The notes: generated by a model from the sequence alone, not told the origin. A stretch of DNA of 64,000 nucleotides from Sphingobium terrigena (GCF_003591655.1 NZ_QVRA01000001.1:349195-413194); one strand, 5' to 3'. Shown: positions 27,922 to 36,843, numbered from the stretch's first letter. Made by a program: numbers and translations.

Positions 27922-29312
27922 TTGCGCTGTTCCTGATGATATTGGGCCATGAAGCTTTGCGCGGCGGGTTTGGGGAGGTCGCGATATTGGGTCCAGCCGC
28001 CCGCCAGCGGCAGGCGGGCGATCCAGCCCTTGCGCCCCAGCAGGCGGATGGCGCGGATCGCGATGGCGGTGCCGAGCCGGTAGAGCGCCGGGCGGGTGGC
28101 GACCCAGGCCCAGAGGCCAAGGCCAGCGCGCATGGAGGTCGGCTCCAGCCCTTCGCGCCAGCTTTTCTCACGCCAGCCCCGAAGCAAGGTGGGGAGGGGG
28201 ATTTTGACCGGGCAAACCTGCTGACACATGCCGTTCAAGGTACAGGCATGGGCGAGGTCACGGGTCGCGGCGAGGCCGTCGAGCGTGGGGGTGAGGACGG
28301 CACCCATCGGGCCGGGATAGGTGCCGCCATAGGCGTGGCCGCCGATCTGGCGGAACACGACGCAATGGTTCATGCACGCCCCGCAGCGGATGCAGCGGAG
28401 CATCTCCGCCAGCCCTTCCTCACGCATCTTGGTGCGGCCATTGTCGACCAGGACGATGTGCATTTCCTCCGGCCCATCGCGATCGCCGGGGCGCCTGGGA
28501 CCGGTGTAGAAGGTCGTATATTGGGTCAGCGCCGCGCCGGTGGCCGAGCGGGCCAGCATCCGCAGCATGTGGATGGCGTGTGGCATGGACGGCACGATCT
28601 TTTCGATCCCCGCGGTCACGATATGGACGCGCGGGGGGACGAGCGAGAGTTCGGCATTGCCTTCATTGGTGACGGTGCAGACCGCGCCGCTGTCCGCGAT
28701 CAGGAAGTTCGCGCCCGATATGCCCACGTCCGCGCCGAGCATGGCGCCGCGCAGTTCGCGGCGGGCGCTCTGGGCCATGGCGGCGATGGTTTCTTCCTGA
28801 TGCGGGGTGCGATGCTTCGCCTTGAACAAGGCGGAGACCTGCTCGCTGGTCTTGTGCATGGCGGGCCAGATGATGTGCGAGGGGCGCTCGTCGGCCAATT
28901 GGATGATATGTTCGGCCAGGTCGGTTTCGACCCGGCCGATGCCGGCTTCCTCCAGCGCGTGGGGCAGGCCGATTTCCTCGCCCAGCATGGATTTGGAGCG
29001 GGCGACGGTCTTGGCACCTGCGGCTTTGCAGATGGCGATGACGATGCGGCAGGCTTCGTCGGCGGTTTGCGCCCAATAGACCTGCGCGCCCGCCGCGATG
29101 GCGCTGGCCTCGAACTGCTCCAGATAGGGGCCGAGATGGGCGATCACATGATCCTTGATCGCGGCGGCGCGGGTGCGGGCAGCCTCGAAATCGGGGAAGG
29201 CGTCGATGGCGATGGCGCGCTTGGCCTGCGCGGTGCCGGCGGTGCGTTCGACCGCGATTTTGAGGATCGGGTCGGCCAGTGCGGCGTCCGCGCGGGTGGT
29301 GAAGCTGCTCAT
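27918..29312 (-). CDS. lutB: L-lactate utilisation iron-sulfur protein LutB
   Basis: About 464 residues from MSSFTTRADAAL at 29312; a longer frame to 29426 is the shadow of lutA. The N-terminal LUD part contains SKSMLGEEIGLPHALE and ISGANFLIADSGAVCTVTNEGN. The C-terminal part has two [4Fe-4S] ferredoxin-like clusters (CIRCGACMNHCVVFRQIGG and CTLNGMCQQVCPVKIPL), ending in a LutB C-terminal region with membrane-proximal Arg/Leu-rich helices. LutB transfers electrons from lactate oxidation. ATGA overlaps on both sides couple it to lutA and lutC. Confidence 0.94.
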   Translation of the reverse strand: MSSFTTRADAALADPILKIAVERTAGTAQAKRAIAIDAFPDFEAARTRAAAIKDHVIAHLGPYLEQFEASAIAAGAQVYWAQTADEACRIVIAICKAAGAKTVARSKSMLGEEIGLPHALEEAGIGRVETDLAEHIIQLADERPSHIIWPAMHKTSEQVSALFKAKHRTPHQEETIAAMAQSARRELRGAMLGADVGISGANFLIADSGAVCTVTNEGNAELSLVPPRVHIVTAGIEKIVPSMPHAIHMLRMLARSATGAALTQYTTFYTGPRRPGDRDGPEEMHIVLVDNGRTKMREEGLAEMLRCIRCGACMNHCVVFRQIGGHAYGGTYPGPMGAVLTPTLDGLAATRDLAHACTLNGMCQQVCPVKIPLPTLLRGWREKSWREGLEPTSMRAGLGLWAWVATRPALYRLGTAIAIRAIRLLGRKGWIARLPLAGGWTQYRDLPKPAAQSFMAQYHQEQRK

Positions 29313-30064
29313 GCTTCTTCGCCGATGGCGGGGCCGTCGCCCATGCCGGCGATCAGTTCGATGGCGTGGAAGGCGCGGACCTTGCTGCCGTCGCGGTGGA
29401 GCTTGCCCGCCATGTTCATGAGGCAACCGAGGTCGCCCGCCAGCAGCAGATCTGCGCCGGTCGCGTCGATCGCTGCGGCTTTCTCCCCCACGATGGCGTT
29501 GGAGATGGCAGGATATTTGACGCAGAAAGTGCCGCCGAAGCCGCAGCAGGTTTCCGCGCCCGCCAGCGGTGTCAGCGACAGGCCGTCGATCGCGTCCAGC
29601 AGGCGGCGGGGCTGGGCCTTGATGCCCAGTTCGCGCAGGCCGGAACAGCTGTCATGATAGGTGGCGGTGGCGGGGAGGGTGACGCCGTCGGGCTGCCAGC
29701 CGCAGACTTCGTCGAGATAGGCCATGACCTCGAAGGTCTTGGCGACGACCGCCTGCGCGCGGGGGAGCCAGGCCGCGTCATGCTCGAACAGTTCGGGATA
29801 GTGGCATCGGATCGTCCCGGCACAGGAGCCGGAGGGGACGATGATGGCTTCATAAGGTTCGAGCGCGGCGGTGGTCTGTTTCGCCAGTGCCACGGCATGG
29901 TCGCGGTCGCCGCTGTTGAGGGCGGGCTGGCCGCAGCAGGTCTGGCCCTGCGGCACGACCACGTCGCATCCGGCGGATTCGAGCGCGCGGATCGCGGCGA
30001 AGCCGATGCGGGGGCGCATGATGTCGACCAGGCAGGTGACGAACAGGGCGACGTTTTTGGTCAT
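29309..30064 (-). CDS. lutA: L-lactate utilisation protein LutA (CCG domains)
   Basis: A 251-residue protein with two cysteine-rich CCG domains of the heterodisulfide-reductase/GlpC type: the first with GQTCCGQPALNSG plus PSGSCAGTI, the second with YHDSCSGLRELGI plus ETCCGFGGTFCVKY. LutA is the iron-sulfur subunit of the L-lactate to pyruvate oxidising complex. It overlaps lutB by ATGA and its ATG overlaps the stop of the upstream esterase gene, so translation of the five genes from 31850 to 27292 is probably coupled. Confidence 0.94.
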   Translation of the reverse strand: MTKNVALFVTCLVDIMRPRIGFAAIRALESAGCDVVVPQGQTCCGQPALNSGDRDHAVALAKQTTAALEPYEAIIVPSGSCAGTIRCHYPELFEHDAAWLPRAQAVVAKTFEVMAYLDEVCGWQPDGVTLPATATYHDSCSGLRELGIKAQPRRLLDAIDGLSLTPLAGAETCCGFGGTFCVKYPAISNAIVGEKAAAIDATGADLLLAGDLGCLMNMAGKLHRDGSKVRAFHAIELIAGMGDGPAIGEEA

Positions 30065-31053
30065 AGGCCGTGGCGCTTCGCGAAATGGAGGAACAGGTCG
30101 GGCCAGGGTGCGGGCGCGGCAGGCGGGGCGATAAGGCCAAAGCCATGGCCGCCACTTTCGAACAGATGGGCTTCGGTCGGTATGCCCGTTGCGCGCAGGG
30201 ATGCGAGCATGGCGAGGCTATTTTCGGGCGGCACGACCTTGTCATCCAGCGCATGGGCCATGAACACTGGCGGGGTTTGCGCGCTGACATTCTGGTCGAG
30301 CGAATAAGCGCGCATCATTTCGGGCGACGGGGTGGGGCCGAGCAGCTGGGTGCGCGATCCCTGATGGACGAACGCGCCCTCCATCTGGATCACCGGATAC
30401 ATATAGGCGGCGATGGCTGCCTTGACCGGTTCGCGGTCGCTGGCGTCGATGGGCATGTAGGTCTGTTCGGGCGTGCGGCTGGTCAGCCAGGCAGCGAGGT
30501 GACCGCCTGCCGAAAAGCCGATGACGCCGACGCGGTTGGCGTCATAATGTTCGCGCGGCGCGAGCGCGCGGACGAGGCGCAGGGCGCGCTGGGCGTCCTG
30601 CAACGGGGCTTGCGGGCCAGCCGCCCAGCCATCGGCGGGCAGGCGGTAGAGCAGGCTATAGCAGGCATAGCCAGCGTCGGCGAAACGGCGCGCGACGGTA
30701 TAGCCTTCATGGCCGAGTGCGACCCGGCTGTAACCGCCGCCGGGGATGAGCAGGATGGCCGCGCCGTTGGGCTGGGCGCCTACAGATTCTGGGCGCACCA
30801 GCGTCAGCGTCGGCGTGGTGACATGGGTGAAGAGGCTGTCATGCGGGCCACCATCGGGGCGGCGCAGGGTTTCGGCCTCCGTCACGGTGACATGATCGCC
30901 GCCCGGTGCCTTGCCCGGCCAGATCGGGAAACGGACAAAGCCCGGTGGCAGCGGGACGGCCTGTGCTTGGGCAAGGGTCGGGGCAAGGGTCGGGGCGAGG
31001 GCGGCACCCGCCAGTGCGCCGGAAATCAGGGTGCGGCGGTCGATGGCTGTCAT
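30061..31053 (-). CDS. Exported alpha/beta-hydrolase (probable carbohydrate acetylesterase)
   Basis: 330 residues from MTAIDRRTLISGALAGAAL at 31053; the frame opened farther to 31374 is the shadow of the upstream gene. The N-terminus looks like a Tat signal (DRRTLISG). The alpha/beta-hydrolase fold is evident: oxyanion GGGYS, nucleophile elbow GFSAGGHLAAW, acid near ALDDKVVPPENS, and catalytic His in SGGHGFG. This is the pattern of the BD-FAE/xylan-esterase type, often sold to plant polysaccharides. A 12-bp in-frame tandem repeat encodes APTLAPTLA in the signal peptide. It sits between a CE12-like esterase and lutA with ATGA overlaps, pointing to removal of acetyl groups from a rhamnose-containing polymer. 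Confidence 0.85.
   Translation of the reverse strand: MTAIDRRTLISGALAGAALAPTLAPTLAQAQAVPLPPGFVRFPIWPGKAPGGDHVTVTEAETLRRPDGGPHDSLFTHVTTPTLTLVRPESVGAQPNGAAILLIPGGGYSRVALGHEGYTVARRFADAGYACYSLLYRLPADGWAAGPQAPLQDAQRALRLVRALAPREHYDANRVGVIGFSAGGHLAAWLTSRTPEQTYMPIDASDREPVKAAIAAYMYPVIQMEGAFVHQGSRTQLLGPTPSPEMMRAYSLDQNVSAQTPPVFMAHALDDKVVPPENSLAMLASLRATGIPTEAHLFESGGHGFGLIAPPAAPAPWPDLFLHFAKRHGL
30969..31004. repeat. 12-bp tandem repeat inside the esterase signal peptide
   Basis: GGGCAAGGGTCG occurs at 30969-30980 and again at 30981-30992, with a diverged third unit to 31004. It is in frame and repeats the residues APTL in the signal peptide of the alpha/beta-hydrolase. Confidence 0.8.
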
Positions 31054-31850
31054 TGGCAATCCGTCCTTCCAAGCGGGGTGGTGCGGGTGAACGCCGGGCG
31101 AGGGTCGGCTATTTTGGCGGATATGGGAAGGGCCAGCGATTTGAGGCCGTCGGCGACCAGATCGGCCACCTGCCGCGCGCCCAGCTCGCTGAAATGGGTG
31201 TCGTCGCTGACGCCCTTGGGGAAGGCGGGGATAGAGTCCTGCGCGCTGTAGTGGAGGTAGAGGGATTTGGAGGCATCCGGTCCGGCGCGGTCGAGCCAGG
31301 CGCGTGAGCGGGCTTCCAGGTCGATGAGCGGGGTGGCGGTTTTGGCGGCGAGATCGCGCACGACGGCGGACCATTCAGGGTAATCGGCGATGGCGCGCTT
31401 GTCCGGCCCGAAGTTGCGCCGCGCGACCGGGGTGAGGAGGACGGGGACGCCGCCCGCAATCCGCACGTCGCGGATGAAGCGGAGCAGATTGTCGCGATAG
31501 TCGGTCTGCGCGGGTGCCCAGCGTTCGGGCTTGGCGCGGGTCTGGTCGTTGTGGCCGAACTGGATCAGCACTGTGTCGCCGGGCATGATGTCGGCGCGCA
31601 GCGCGTCCCAGCGCCCCTCGGCCAGGAAGCTGCGGGTGGAGCGGCCCCCGCGGGCATGGTTGAGGATACGCACGTCGGGCGAGACGGCGCAGCGCAGCAT
31701 CGTGCCCCAGCCCGTCTGTGGGTAACGGGCGGGCGCATAATCGGCAGCGGTGGAATCGCCCGCGATCAGGATGGTGTTGCCGGGGCGGGTGGCGTGGGCC
31801 GGGGTGGTGAGGAGGAGGGCGGCGAGGGGGACCAGGAGGGAGCGTTTCAT
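31050..31850 (-). CDS. SGNH hydrolase, rhamnogalacturonan acetylesterase-like
   Basis: 266 residues with a signal peptide (MKRSLLVPLAALLLTTPAHA). SGNH blocks are visible: block I AGDSTAADY (nucleophile Ser), block II with the conserved Gly in HARGGRSTRSF, block III FGHNDQ (Asn), and block V SDDTHFSELGA (catalytic Asp and His). The order and the WGTML, GHND and DDTHF forms match the CE12 rhamnogalacturonan acetylesterase family. It is exported and predicted to deacetylate pectic rhamnogalacturonan. Its stop overlaps the next gene's ATG; it is first in the five-gene unit leading to lutABC. Confidence 0.85.
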   Translation of the reverse strand: MKRSLLVPLAALLLTTPAHATRPGNTILIAGDSTAADYAPARYPQTGWGTMLRCAVSPDVRILNHARGGRSTRSFLAEGRWDALRADIMPGDTVLIQFGHNDQTRAKPERWAPAQTDYRDNLLRFIRDVRIAGGVPVLLTPVARRNFGPDKRAIADYPEWSAVVRDLAAKTATPLIDLEARSRAWLDRAGPDASKSLYLHYSAQDSIPAFPKGVSDDTHFSELGARQVADLVADGLKSLALPISAKIADPRPAFTRTTPLGRTDCQ

Positions 31851-31932
31851 TTTCTGGCCTCTACGTCGTCGTCATCGCTGCGCAGGTGGCGACCCATTAT
31901 GCGCCCTAAAGGAAGGCGCAAGGCGGTGATAT

Positions 31933-31959
31933 GGGTCCCCGCCTTCGCGGGGATGACGG
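31933..31959. repeat. Half unit of dispersed hairpin repeat family B
   Basis: GGGTCCCCGCCTTCGCGGGG followed by ATGACGG forms one hairpin (CCCCGC/GCGGGG) with the family-B GATGACG tail. Only one half of the two-hairpin element is present here. Confidence 0.7.
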
Positions 31960-31974
31960 GGGGAGGTGGGGGTG

Positions 31975-32739
31975 TCACTGGAGATTTACATACATGCCGC
32001 CGTCGACCAGCAGGGCGGCACCGGTGACATAGGCGGCCATGTCCGACGCAAGAAAGACGATGGGTCCGGCGAGATCCTCCGGCGCGCCGAGACGGCCCAA
32101 GGGGGTGCGCTGTTCCATGTAGCGGCGCTTTTCATCGTCGGCGAGATCATCCTTGTTGATCTCCGTCAGGATCGTGCCGGGCAGGACGCTGTTGCAGCGG
32201 ATATTATGTTTGCCCAGCGCAATGGCGGTGGACTGCATCAGCGAATGAACGCCCGCCTTGGTCGGGGTGTAATGGGTCTGATATTCGCCGCCGACCAGCG
32301 CGGAGATGGAAGAGACGGCGACGATCGAACCGCCATGGCCCTGTTTGACCATCTGCTGGGCTGCGGCCTGGACCATGAAATAGGCGCCGTGGAGGTTCAC
32401 TTTGAAGGTGCGTTCCACCACATCGACCGGCATGTCGAGAAAGGCGTGGAAGGGGCAGATGCCCGCATTGCTGACCATGACGTCGACCTTGCCGAAGGCG
32501 TCCACGGCTTTGGCCACGAAATCCTGCGCGGTCTGGGGGTCGGCGACGTCGCCCTTTACCGCGATGGCGCGCTGGCCGAGCGCCTCGATCGCCTCGACGC
32601 AGCTTTGGGCAGGGCTGTCGCTATTGGCATAGTTGATCGCGACATTGGCGCCATGTTGCGCTGCGCCGATCGCGGCGGCGCGGCCAATGCCGGTCGATGC
32701 GCCGGTGACGAGGACGGTCTTGCCTTCAAGCAGTTTCAT
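31975..32739 (-). CDS. lra1: L-rhamnose 1-dehydrogenase (SDR family)
   Basis: 254 residues from MKLLEGKTVLVTGASTGIG at 32739; longer frames extend into the regulator gene. A classical short-chain dehydrogenase: cofactor motif TGASTGIG at 12-19, NAG at the NAGICPF site, catalytic Ser in SSISALVGG, and Tyr-x3-Lys in HYTPTKAG. The C-terminal VTGAALLVDGGMYVNLQ is characteristic of the L-rhamnose dehydrogenases as I recall them. It should oxidise L-rhamnose to L-rhamnono-lactone, the first step of the non-phosphorylated pathway whose remaining genes lie at 33782-38807. It shares its strand with the IclR gene 22 bases upstream. Confidence 0.85.
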   Translation of the reverse strand: MKLLEGKTVLVTGASTGIGRAAAIGAAQHGANVAINYANSDSPAQSCVEAIEALGQRAIAVKGDVADPQTAQDFVAKAVDAFGKVDVMVSNAGICPFHAFLDMPVDVVERTFKVNLHGAYFMVQAAAQQMVKQGHGGSIVAVSSISALVGGEYQTHYTPTKAGVHSLMQSTAIALGKHNIRCNSVLPGTILTEINKDDLADDEKRRYMEQRTPLGRLGAPEDLAGPIVFLASDMAAYVTGAALLVDGGMYVNLQ

Positions 32740-32761
32740 GGGGCGGGGCTTTCTTGTTGGA

Positions 32762-33601
32762 TTATCGCCGCACGGCGCGGCGGGGTTTGAGGCCGGGGGT
32801 CCAGCCGAGGTCGGCGCTGACCCGGTTGGCGGTGGCGCGGACGTCGTCGCTGAGCGCGGCCATGCGATCATCGTCCATATATTGGGCGGCGCTCGACAGG
32901 CTGATGGCGGCGACGATCGTGCCGGATGCATCGCGGATCGGCGCGGCGACGCAGCGTATCTGGTCCTCATTCTCCTCCAGATCATAGGCGCGGCCCGCGG
33001 TCGCATAGGCGCGCATCCGGTCGAGCCAGAGCCTATAGTCGGCGGTGTGGATGCCCGCTTCGCGTTCGGCGTCGAAGGCGCGCTGCCAGCGCGCTTCGGC
33101 TTCATCGAGCAGCAGCGCCTTGCCAAGGCCAGTCGAGGTCAGCGGATGGCGATCGCCGATGCGGCTGGAGATTTCGACGCGACGGCGGCCGGGAATCTTG
33201 TCGAGATACAGCGCCTGATCGCCGTCGAGACGGCCCAGGTGGACGACATCCTCACTGGCGGCGGCGAGCGATTCGATATGGGGGCGGGCGATCTGGACGA
33301 TGTCGGCCTGAGACTGGGCGAGAAAGCCGAGTTGCAGCAGTTTCGGCCCCAGCTGATAGCCCTCGCGCGGCAGGAAGGTCAGGAAACCGCGTTCCACCAT
33401 CGCATTGGCGAGGCGGTGGGTGGTCGATCGGGTGAGGCCCATGCGGACGGACAGGTCAGCCAGCTTGATCGGCCCGTCGATCACCTGGTCGAGCAGGTCC
33501 AGCCCGCGATGCAGGGTCTGCGAACCAGCCGCCTTCGATTTTTCCTCAACCTCAACGAATTTCGTTTCGCCCGATTCTGGATTTGACGTGTTTTGTCTCA
33601 T
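32762..33601 (-). CDS. IclR-family transcriptional regulator of the rhamnose genes
   Basis: 279 residues: an N-terminal winged HTH (SQTLHRGLDLLDQVIDGPIKLADLSVRMGLTRSTTHRLANAMVERGFL, about 27-74) and a C-terminal effector-binding IclR domain ending near 265 (GRRRVEISSRIGDRHPLTSTGLGKALL, then APIRDASGTIVAAISLSS). It sits between the LRA1 gene and the divergent LRA3 gene, the classic place for a regulator that reads a rhamnose-derived inducer such as L-rhamnonate or L-2-keto-3-deoxyrhamnonate; that ligand is inferred. ATG at 33601 is the only sensible start. Confidence 0.88.
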   Translation of the reverse strand: MRQNTSNPESGETKFVEVEEKSKAAGSQTLHRGLDLLDQVIDGPIKLADLSVRMGLTRSTTHRLANAMVERGFLTFLPREGYQLGPKLLQLGFLAQSQADIVQIARPHIESLAAASEDVVHLGRLDGDQALYLDKIPGRRRVEISSRIGDRHPLTSTGLGKALLLDEAEARWQRAFDAEREAGIHTADYRLWLDRMRAYATAGRAYDLEENEDQIRCVAAPIRDASGTIVAAISLSSAAQYMDDDRMAALSDDVRATANRVSADLGWTPGLKPRRAVRR

Positions 33602-33630
33602 TTAATAATACTCTATCCCACAAAATGAGA
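33596..33630. promoter_or_regulatory. Candidate operator at the IclR start codon
   Basis: TCTCATTT (33596-33603) is the reverse complement of AAATGAGA (33623-33630), separated by 19 AT-rich bases. The left arm covers the start codon of the IclR gene, so a protein bound here could repress its translation or transcription and act on the divergent LRA3 promoter. Confidence 0.4.
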
Positions 33631-33781
33631 AAAACAAGGGTGAAGGCGAGGACGGGCTGATAGTTTCGATCAACCCACCTCCTCCGATGTCCGGCCGTTA
33701 TCGGCGTTTTGATCATATGATGACAGTTTTTGCTGCTGGTTCCCACATATTGGGCGGCGGCTGCGTTCAGGGAGTGGGTGT

Positions 33782-34975
33782 GTGCCGATCGTGAACTTGC
33801 CGAAAATCAAGCATGTCCGTGCCTTCACGGTGCGCGGAGGCGGTGCCGATTATCATGACCAGGGCGAAGGCCATTGGATCGACGACCATATTGCCACGCC
33901 CATGTCGCGTTACCCCGAATATCGCCAGTCGCGGCAGAGCTTCGGCATCAATGTGCTGGGCACGTTGGTGGTGGAGATTGAGGCCGAGGACGGCACGATC
34001 GGCTTCGCAGTGACGACCGGGGGCGAACCGGCGGCGTTCATCGTGGAAAAGCATCTGGCGCGGTTTCTGGAAGGGCGTTCGCCCACCGATTATGAAAAAA
34101 TCTGGGACCAGATGTATTTTTCGACCCAATATTATGGGCGCAAGGGTCTGGTGGTGAACGCGATTTCCGGGGTCGACCTGGCGCTGTGGGACTTGCTGGG
34201 CAAGTTGCGGCAGGAGCCGGTCTATCACATGCTGGGCGGGGCGGTGCGCGACGAGCTGCAATTTTACGCCACCGGCGCGCGGCCTGATGTGGCCAGGGAA
34301 CTGGGCTTTATCGGCGGCAAGATGCCGCTGCACCATGGCCCGGCCGAGGGTGTGGAAGGCCTGAAGAAGAATATCGCCGAACTGGCGGACATGCGCGCGA
34401 AATGCGGTCCCGATTTCTGGCTGATGTGGGACTGCTGGATGGCGCTGGACGTGGATTATGCCACGCGGCTGGCGATTGCGGCGCATGAATATGGCCTCAA
34501 ATGGATCGAGGAAGCGATCAGCCCCGACGATTATTGGGGGTATCAGCAATTGAAGCGCAATGTCCCCAAGGGGATGCTGGTGACGACCGGCGAGCATGAG
34601 GCGACCCGCTGGGGCTTCCGCATGTTGCTGGAGATGGACTGTTGCGACATCATCCAGCCCGATGTCGGCTGGTGCGGCGGCGTGACGGAATTGCTCAAGA
34701 TCAGCGCGCTGGCCGATGCCCATGGCAAGATGGTCGTGCCGCATGGATCATCGGTCTATAGCTACCATTTCGTCATCACCCGCCACAATTCGCCCTTCGC
34801 CGAGTTCCTGATGATGCATCCGGGGCCGACCGAGGTGGTGCCGATGTTCCATCCGCAGCTGATCGGCGAGCCGGTGCCGGAAAATGGCCGGTTGAAGGCC
34901 AGCGCGCTGGATGCGCCCGGCTTCGGCGTCGAGCTGAACCGCGAGATCGCGATGCACCGCCCCTATAGTCATTGA
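33782..34975 (+). CDS. lra3: L-rhamnonate dehydratase (enolase superfamily)
   Basis: 397 residues from a GTG at 33782 with AGGGAG 7 bases upstream. Mandelate racemase/enolase fold: N-terminal capping domain ([23 protein letters not shown]), then the barrel with metal ligands at [17 protein letters not shown] and [11 protein letters not shown], and a catalytic His in [13 protein letters not shown]. The [30 protein letters not shown] stretch and the [12 protein letters not shown] motif are characteristic of L-rhamnonate dehydratase. It converts L-rhamnonate to L-2-keto-3-deoxyrhamnonate. First gene of the plus-strand rhamnose unit, 22 bases before LRA6. Confidence 0.92.
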   Translation: MPIVNLPKIKHVRAFTVRGGGADYHDQGEGHWIDDHIATPMSRYPEYRQSRQSFGINVLGTLVVEIEAEDGTIGFAVTTGGEPAAFIVEKHLARFLEGRSPTDYEKIWDQMYFSTQYYGRKGLVVNAISGVDLALWDLLGKLRQEPVYHMLGGAVRDELQFYATGARPDVARELGFIGGKMPLHHGPAEGVEGLKKNIAELADMRAKCGPDFWLMWDCWMALDVDYATRLAIAAHEYGLKWIEEAISPDDYWGYQQLKRNVPKGMLVTTGEHEATRWGFRMLLEMDCCDIIQPDVGWCGGVTELLKISALADAHGKMVVPHGSSVYSYHFVITRHNSPFAEFLMMHPGPTEVVPMFHPQLIGEPVPENGRLKASALDAPGFGVELNREIAMHRPYSH

Positions 34976-34997
34976 TTGCCAAAGAGAGACTGATCCC

Positions 34998-35855
34998 ATG
35001 AAATTCTGCCGTTTTGGGCCGCGTGGCCAGGAAAAGCCCGGTATCGTCGATGCCGAGGGTAACATTCGCGACCTGTCGGGCGTGGTGACCGAGCTGACGA
35101 TCGAGACGCTGGCTGCGGCCAAGGCCGCCGATGTCGCGTCGCTGCCGATTGTCGAGGGGACGCCGCGTTATGGCGTGCCGTTGAAGGGCGTGGGCAAGAT
35201 CGTCGCCATTGGCCTGAATTATGAGGACCATGCGATCGAATCCAACCTGCCGATCCCGACCGAGCCGATGATGTTCATGAAGGCTCTATCGGCGCTCAAT
35301 GGTCCCAATGACGAAGTGATGCTGCCCAAGGGGTCGACCCATGGCGACTGGGAAGTCGAACTGGGCGTCATCATCGGCGAGACCTGCCGCTTTGTGAGCG
35401 AGCAAGAGGCGCTGTCGAAGGTTGCGGGCTATACTTTGGTCAACGACGTGTCCGAACGCTTCAACCAGAAGCAGCGCGGCACCCAGTGGAGCAAGGGCAA
35501 GGGGCATGACACATTCTGCCCGACCGGTCCCTGGCTGGTGACGCCCGATGAAGTGGGCGACCCGCAGGATCTGGACATGTATCTGGACGTCAATGGCGCG
35601 CGGATGCAGACTGGCAATAGCAAGACGATGATCTTCAATGTCGCGCAGCTCATCTCTTATGTCAGCGAATATATCACCCTCTATCCCGGCGACCTGATGA
35701 TCACCGGCACCCCGCCGGGCGTGGGCGAGGGCAAGAAGCCGACCGCCATCTATCTGAAGGCCGGCGACGTCATGGAAGTGGGCATCGCGAAGCTGGGCGT
35801 GCAGACGCAGAATGTCGTGGAATGGCGCCATCTGGGCGACGAGGTGCTGGGATGA
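34998..35855 (+). CDS. lra6: L-2,4-diketo-3-deoxyrhamnonate hydrolase (FAH family)
   Basis: 285 residues of the fumarylacetoacetate-hydrolase fold: VAIGLNYEDHAIESNLPIP, FMKALSALNGPNDEVMLP, the metal-binding WEVELGVIIGE, the SERFNQKQRGTQWSKGKGHDTFCPTGP block, and TGTPPGVGEGKKP at the C-terminal end. In the Sphingomonas pathway this enzyme splits L-2,4-diketo-3-deoxyrhamnonate into pyruvate and L-lactate. Its stop overlaps the start of the next gene (ATGA at 35852-35855). Confidence 0.88.
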   Translation: MKFCRFGPRGQEKPGIVDAEGNIRDLSGVVTELTIETLAAAKAADVASLPIVEGTPRYGVPLKGVGKIVAIGLNYEDHAIESNLPIPTEPMMFMKALSALNGPNDEVMLPKGSTHGDWEVELGVIIGETCRFVSEQEALSKVAGYTLVNDVSERFNQKQRGTQWSKGKGHDTFCPTGPWLVTPDEVGDPQDLDMYLDVNGARMQTGNSKTMIFNVAQLISYVSEYITLYPGDLMITGTPPGVGEGKKPTAIYLKAGDVMEVGIAKLGVQTQNVVEWRHLGDEVLG

Positions 35856-36601
35856 GCATTTTTGCCGGACGCTATGCGGGGCGCTGCGCCATCATCACCG
35901 GTGGCGCTTCGGGACTGGGCAAACAGGTCGCCGCGCGGATCGTCGCGGAAGGTGGCAAGGTGGTGCTGTGGGACGTGAACCCTGATGCACTGGCTGCCGC
36001 GGGCGATGAGGTCGGCGCGAGCGCCGTTGCTGCGCTCGACGTGTCCGATCAGGCGGCGGTGGAAGAAGCGGCCAAGGCGAGCGCCGATGCGCTGGGCAAG
36101 ATCGACATCCTCGTCTGTTCGGCGGGCATCACCGGCGCGACCGCGAGCGTGTGGGACTATCCGCTCGACAGCTGGCAGCGGGTGATCGACATCAACCTCA
36201 ACGGCTTGTTCTACTGCAACCGGGCGGTGGTGCCGTTCATGCTGGAAAATGGCTATGGGCGGATCGTCAATCTCGCCTCGGTCGCGGGCAAGGAGGGCAA
36301 TCCCAATGCGTCCGCTTACTCCGCGAGCAAGGCGGGGGTGATCGGCCTGACCAAGAGCCTGGGCAAGGAACTGGCGGGCAAGGGTGTGATCGCCAATGCG
36401 CTGACGCCTGCGACCTTCGAAAGTCCGATCCTGGCGCAGCTGCCGCAGAGCCAGGTCGATTATATGCGGTCCAGGATTCCCATGGGCCGTCTGGGCGAGG
36501 TCAGCGAATCCGCCGCGATGGTGTGTTTCATGGCGAGCGAGGAGTGCAGCTTCACCACGGCGTCGACCTTCGACACGTCGGGCGGACGGACCACTTTCTA
36601 A
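35852..36601 (+). CDS. lra5: L-2-keto-3-deoxyrhamnonate 4-dehydrogenase (SDR family)
   Basis: 249 residues from MSIFAGRYAGRCAIITGG at 35852. Short-chain dehydrogenase: TGGASGLGKQ cofactor loop, CSAGITG, catalytic Ser in NLASVAGKEGN and Tyr-x3-Lys in SAYSASKAG. It should oxidise the 4-hydroxyl of L-2-keto-3-deoxyrhamnonate to the diketo acid used by the overlapping hydrolase gene. Pairing with the FAH gene by a 4-base overlap is the strongest evidence for this substrate. Confidence 0.85.
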   Translation: MSIFAGRYAGRCAIITGGASGLGKQVAARIVAEGGKVVLWDVNPDALAAAGDEVGASAVAALDVSDQAAVEEAAKASADALGKIDILVCSAGITGATASVWDYPLDSWQRVIDINLNGLFYCNRAVVPFMLENGYGRIVNLASVAGKEGNPNASAYSASKAGVIGLTKSLGKELAGKGVIANALTPATFESPILAQLPQSQVDYMRSRIPMGRLGEVSESAAMVCFMASEECSFTTASTFDTSGGRTTF

Positions 36602-36726
36602 GCCTATGTTTTGCGCGATTTCCGAGTCATCAGATGCAAGCATCTGACTAGAAATCGCTCCTGAAGTTGCGCGGCGCGACTGGACGGAAAGAGCCGGTGG
36701 GCCACGATCAATAATAAACTAACTTC

Positions 36727-36822
36727 CGTTCGGGCTGAGCGAAGTCGAAGCCCACGCCTGAGCATAGCGAAGGCTTCGACTTCGCTCAGCCTTGCCCTTC
36801 GACAGGCTCAGGGCGAACGGGG
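36727..36822. repeat. Dispersed palindromic repeat, family A (copy 2)
   Basis: Left arm GTTCGGGCTGAGCGAAGTCG, right arm ending GCTCAGGGCGAACGG; a central pair CTTCGACTTCGCTCAGC lies between. It separates the LRA5 gene from the lactonase gene within the same strand unit. Confidence 0.85.
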
Positions 36823-36843
36823 TGTGATTGGGAGAGGACGGGC

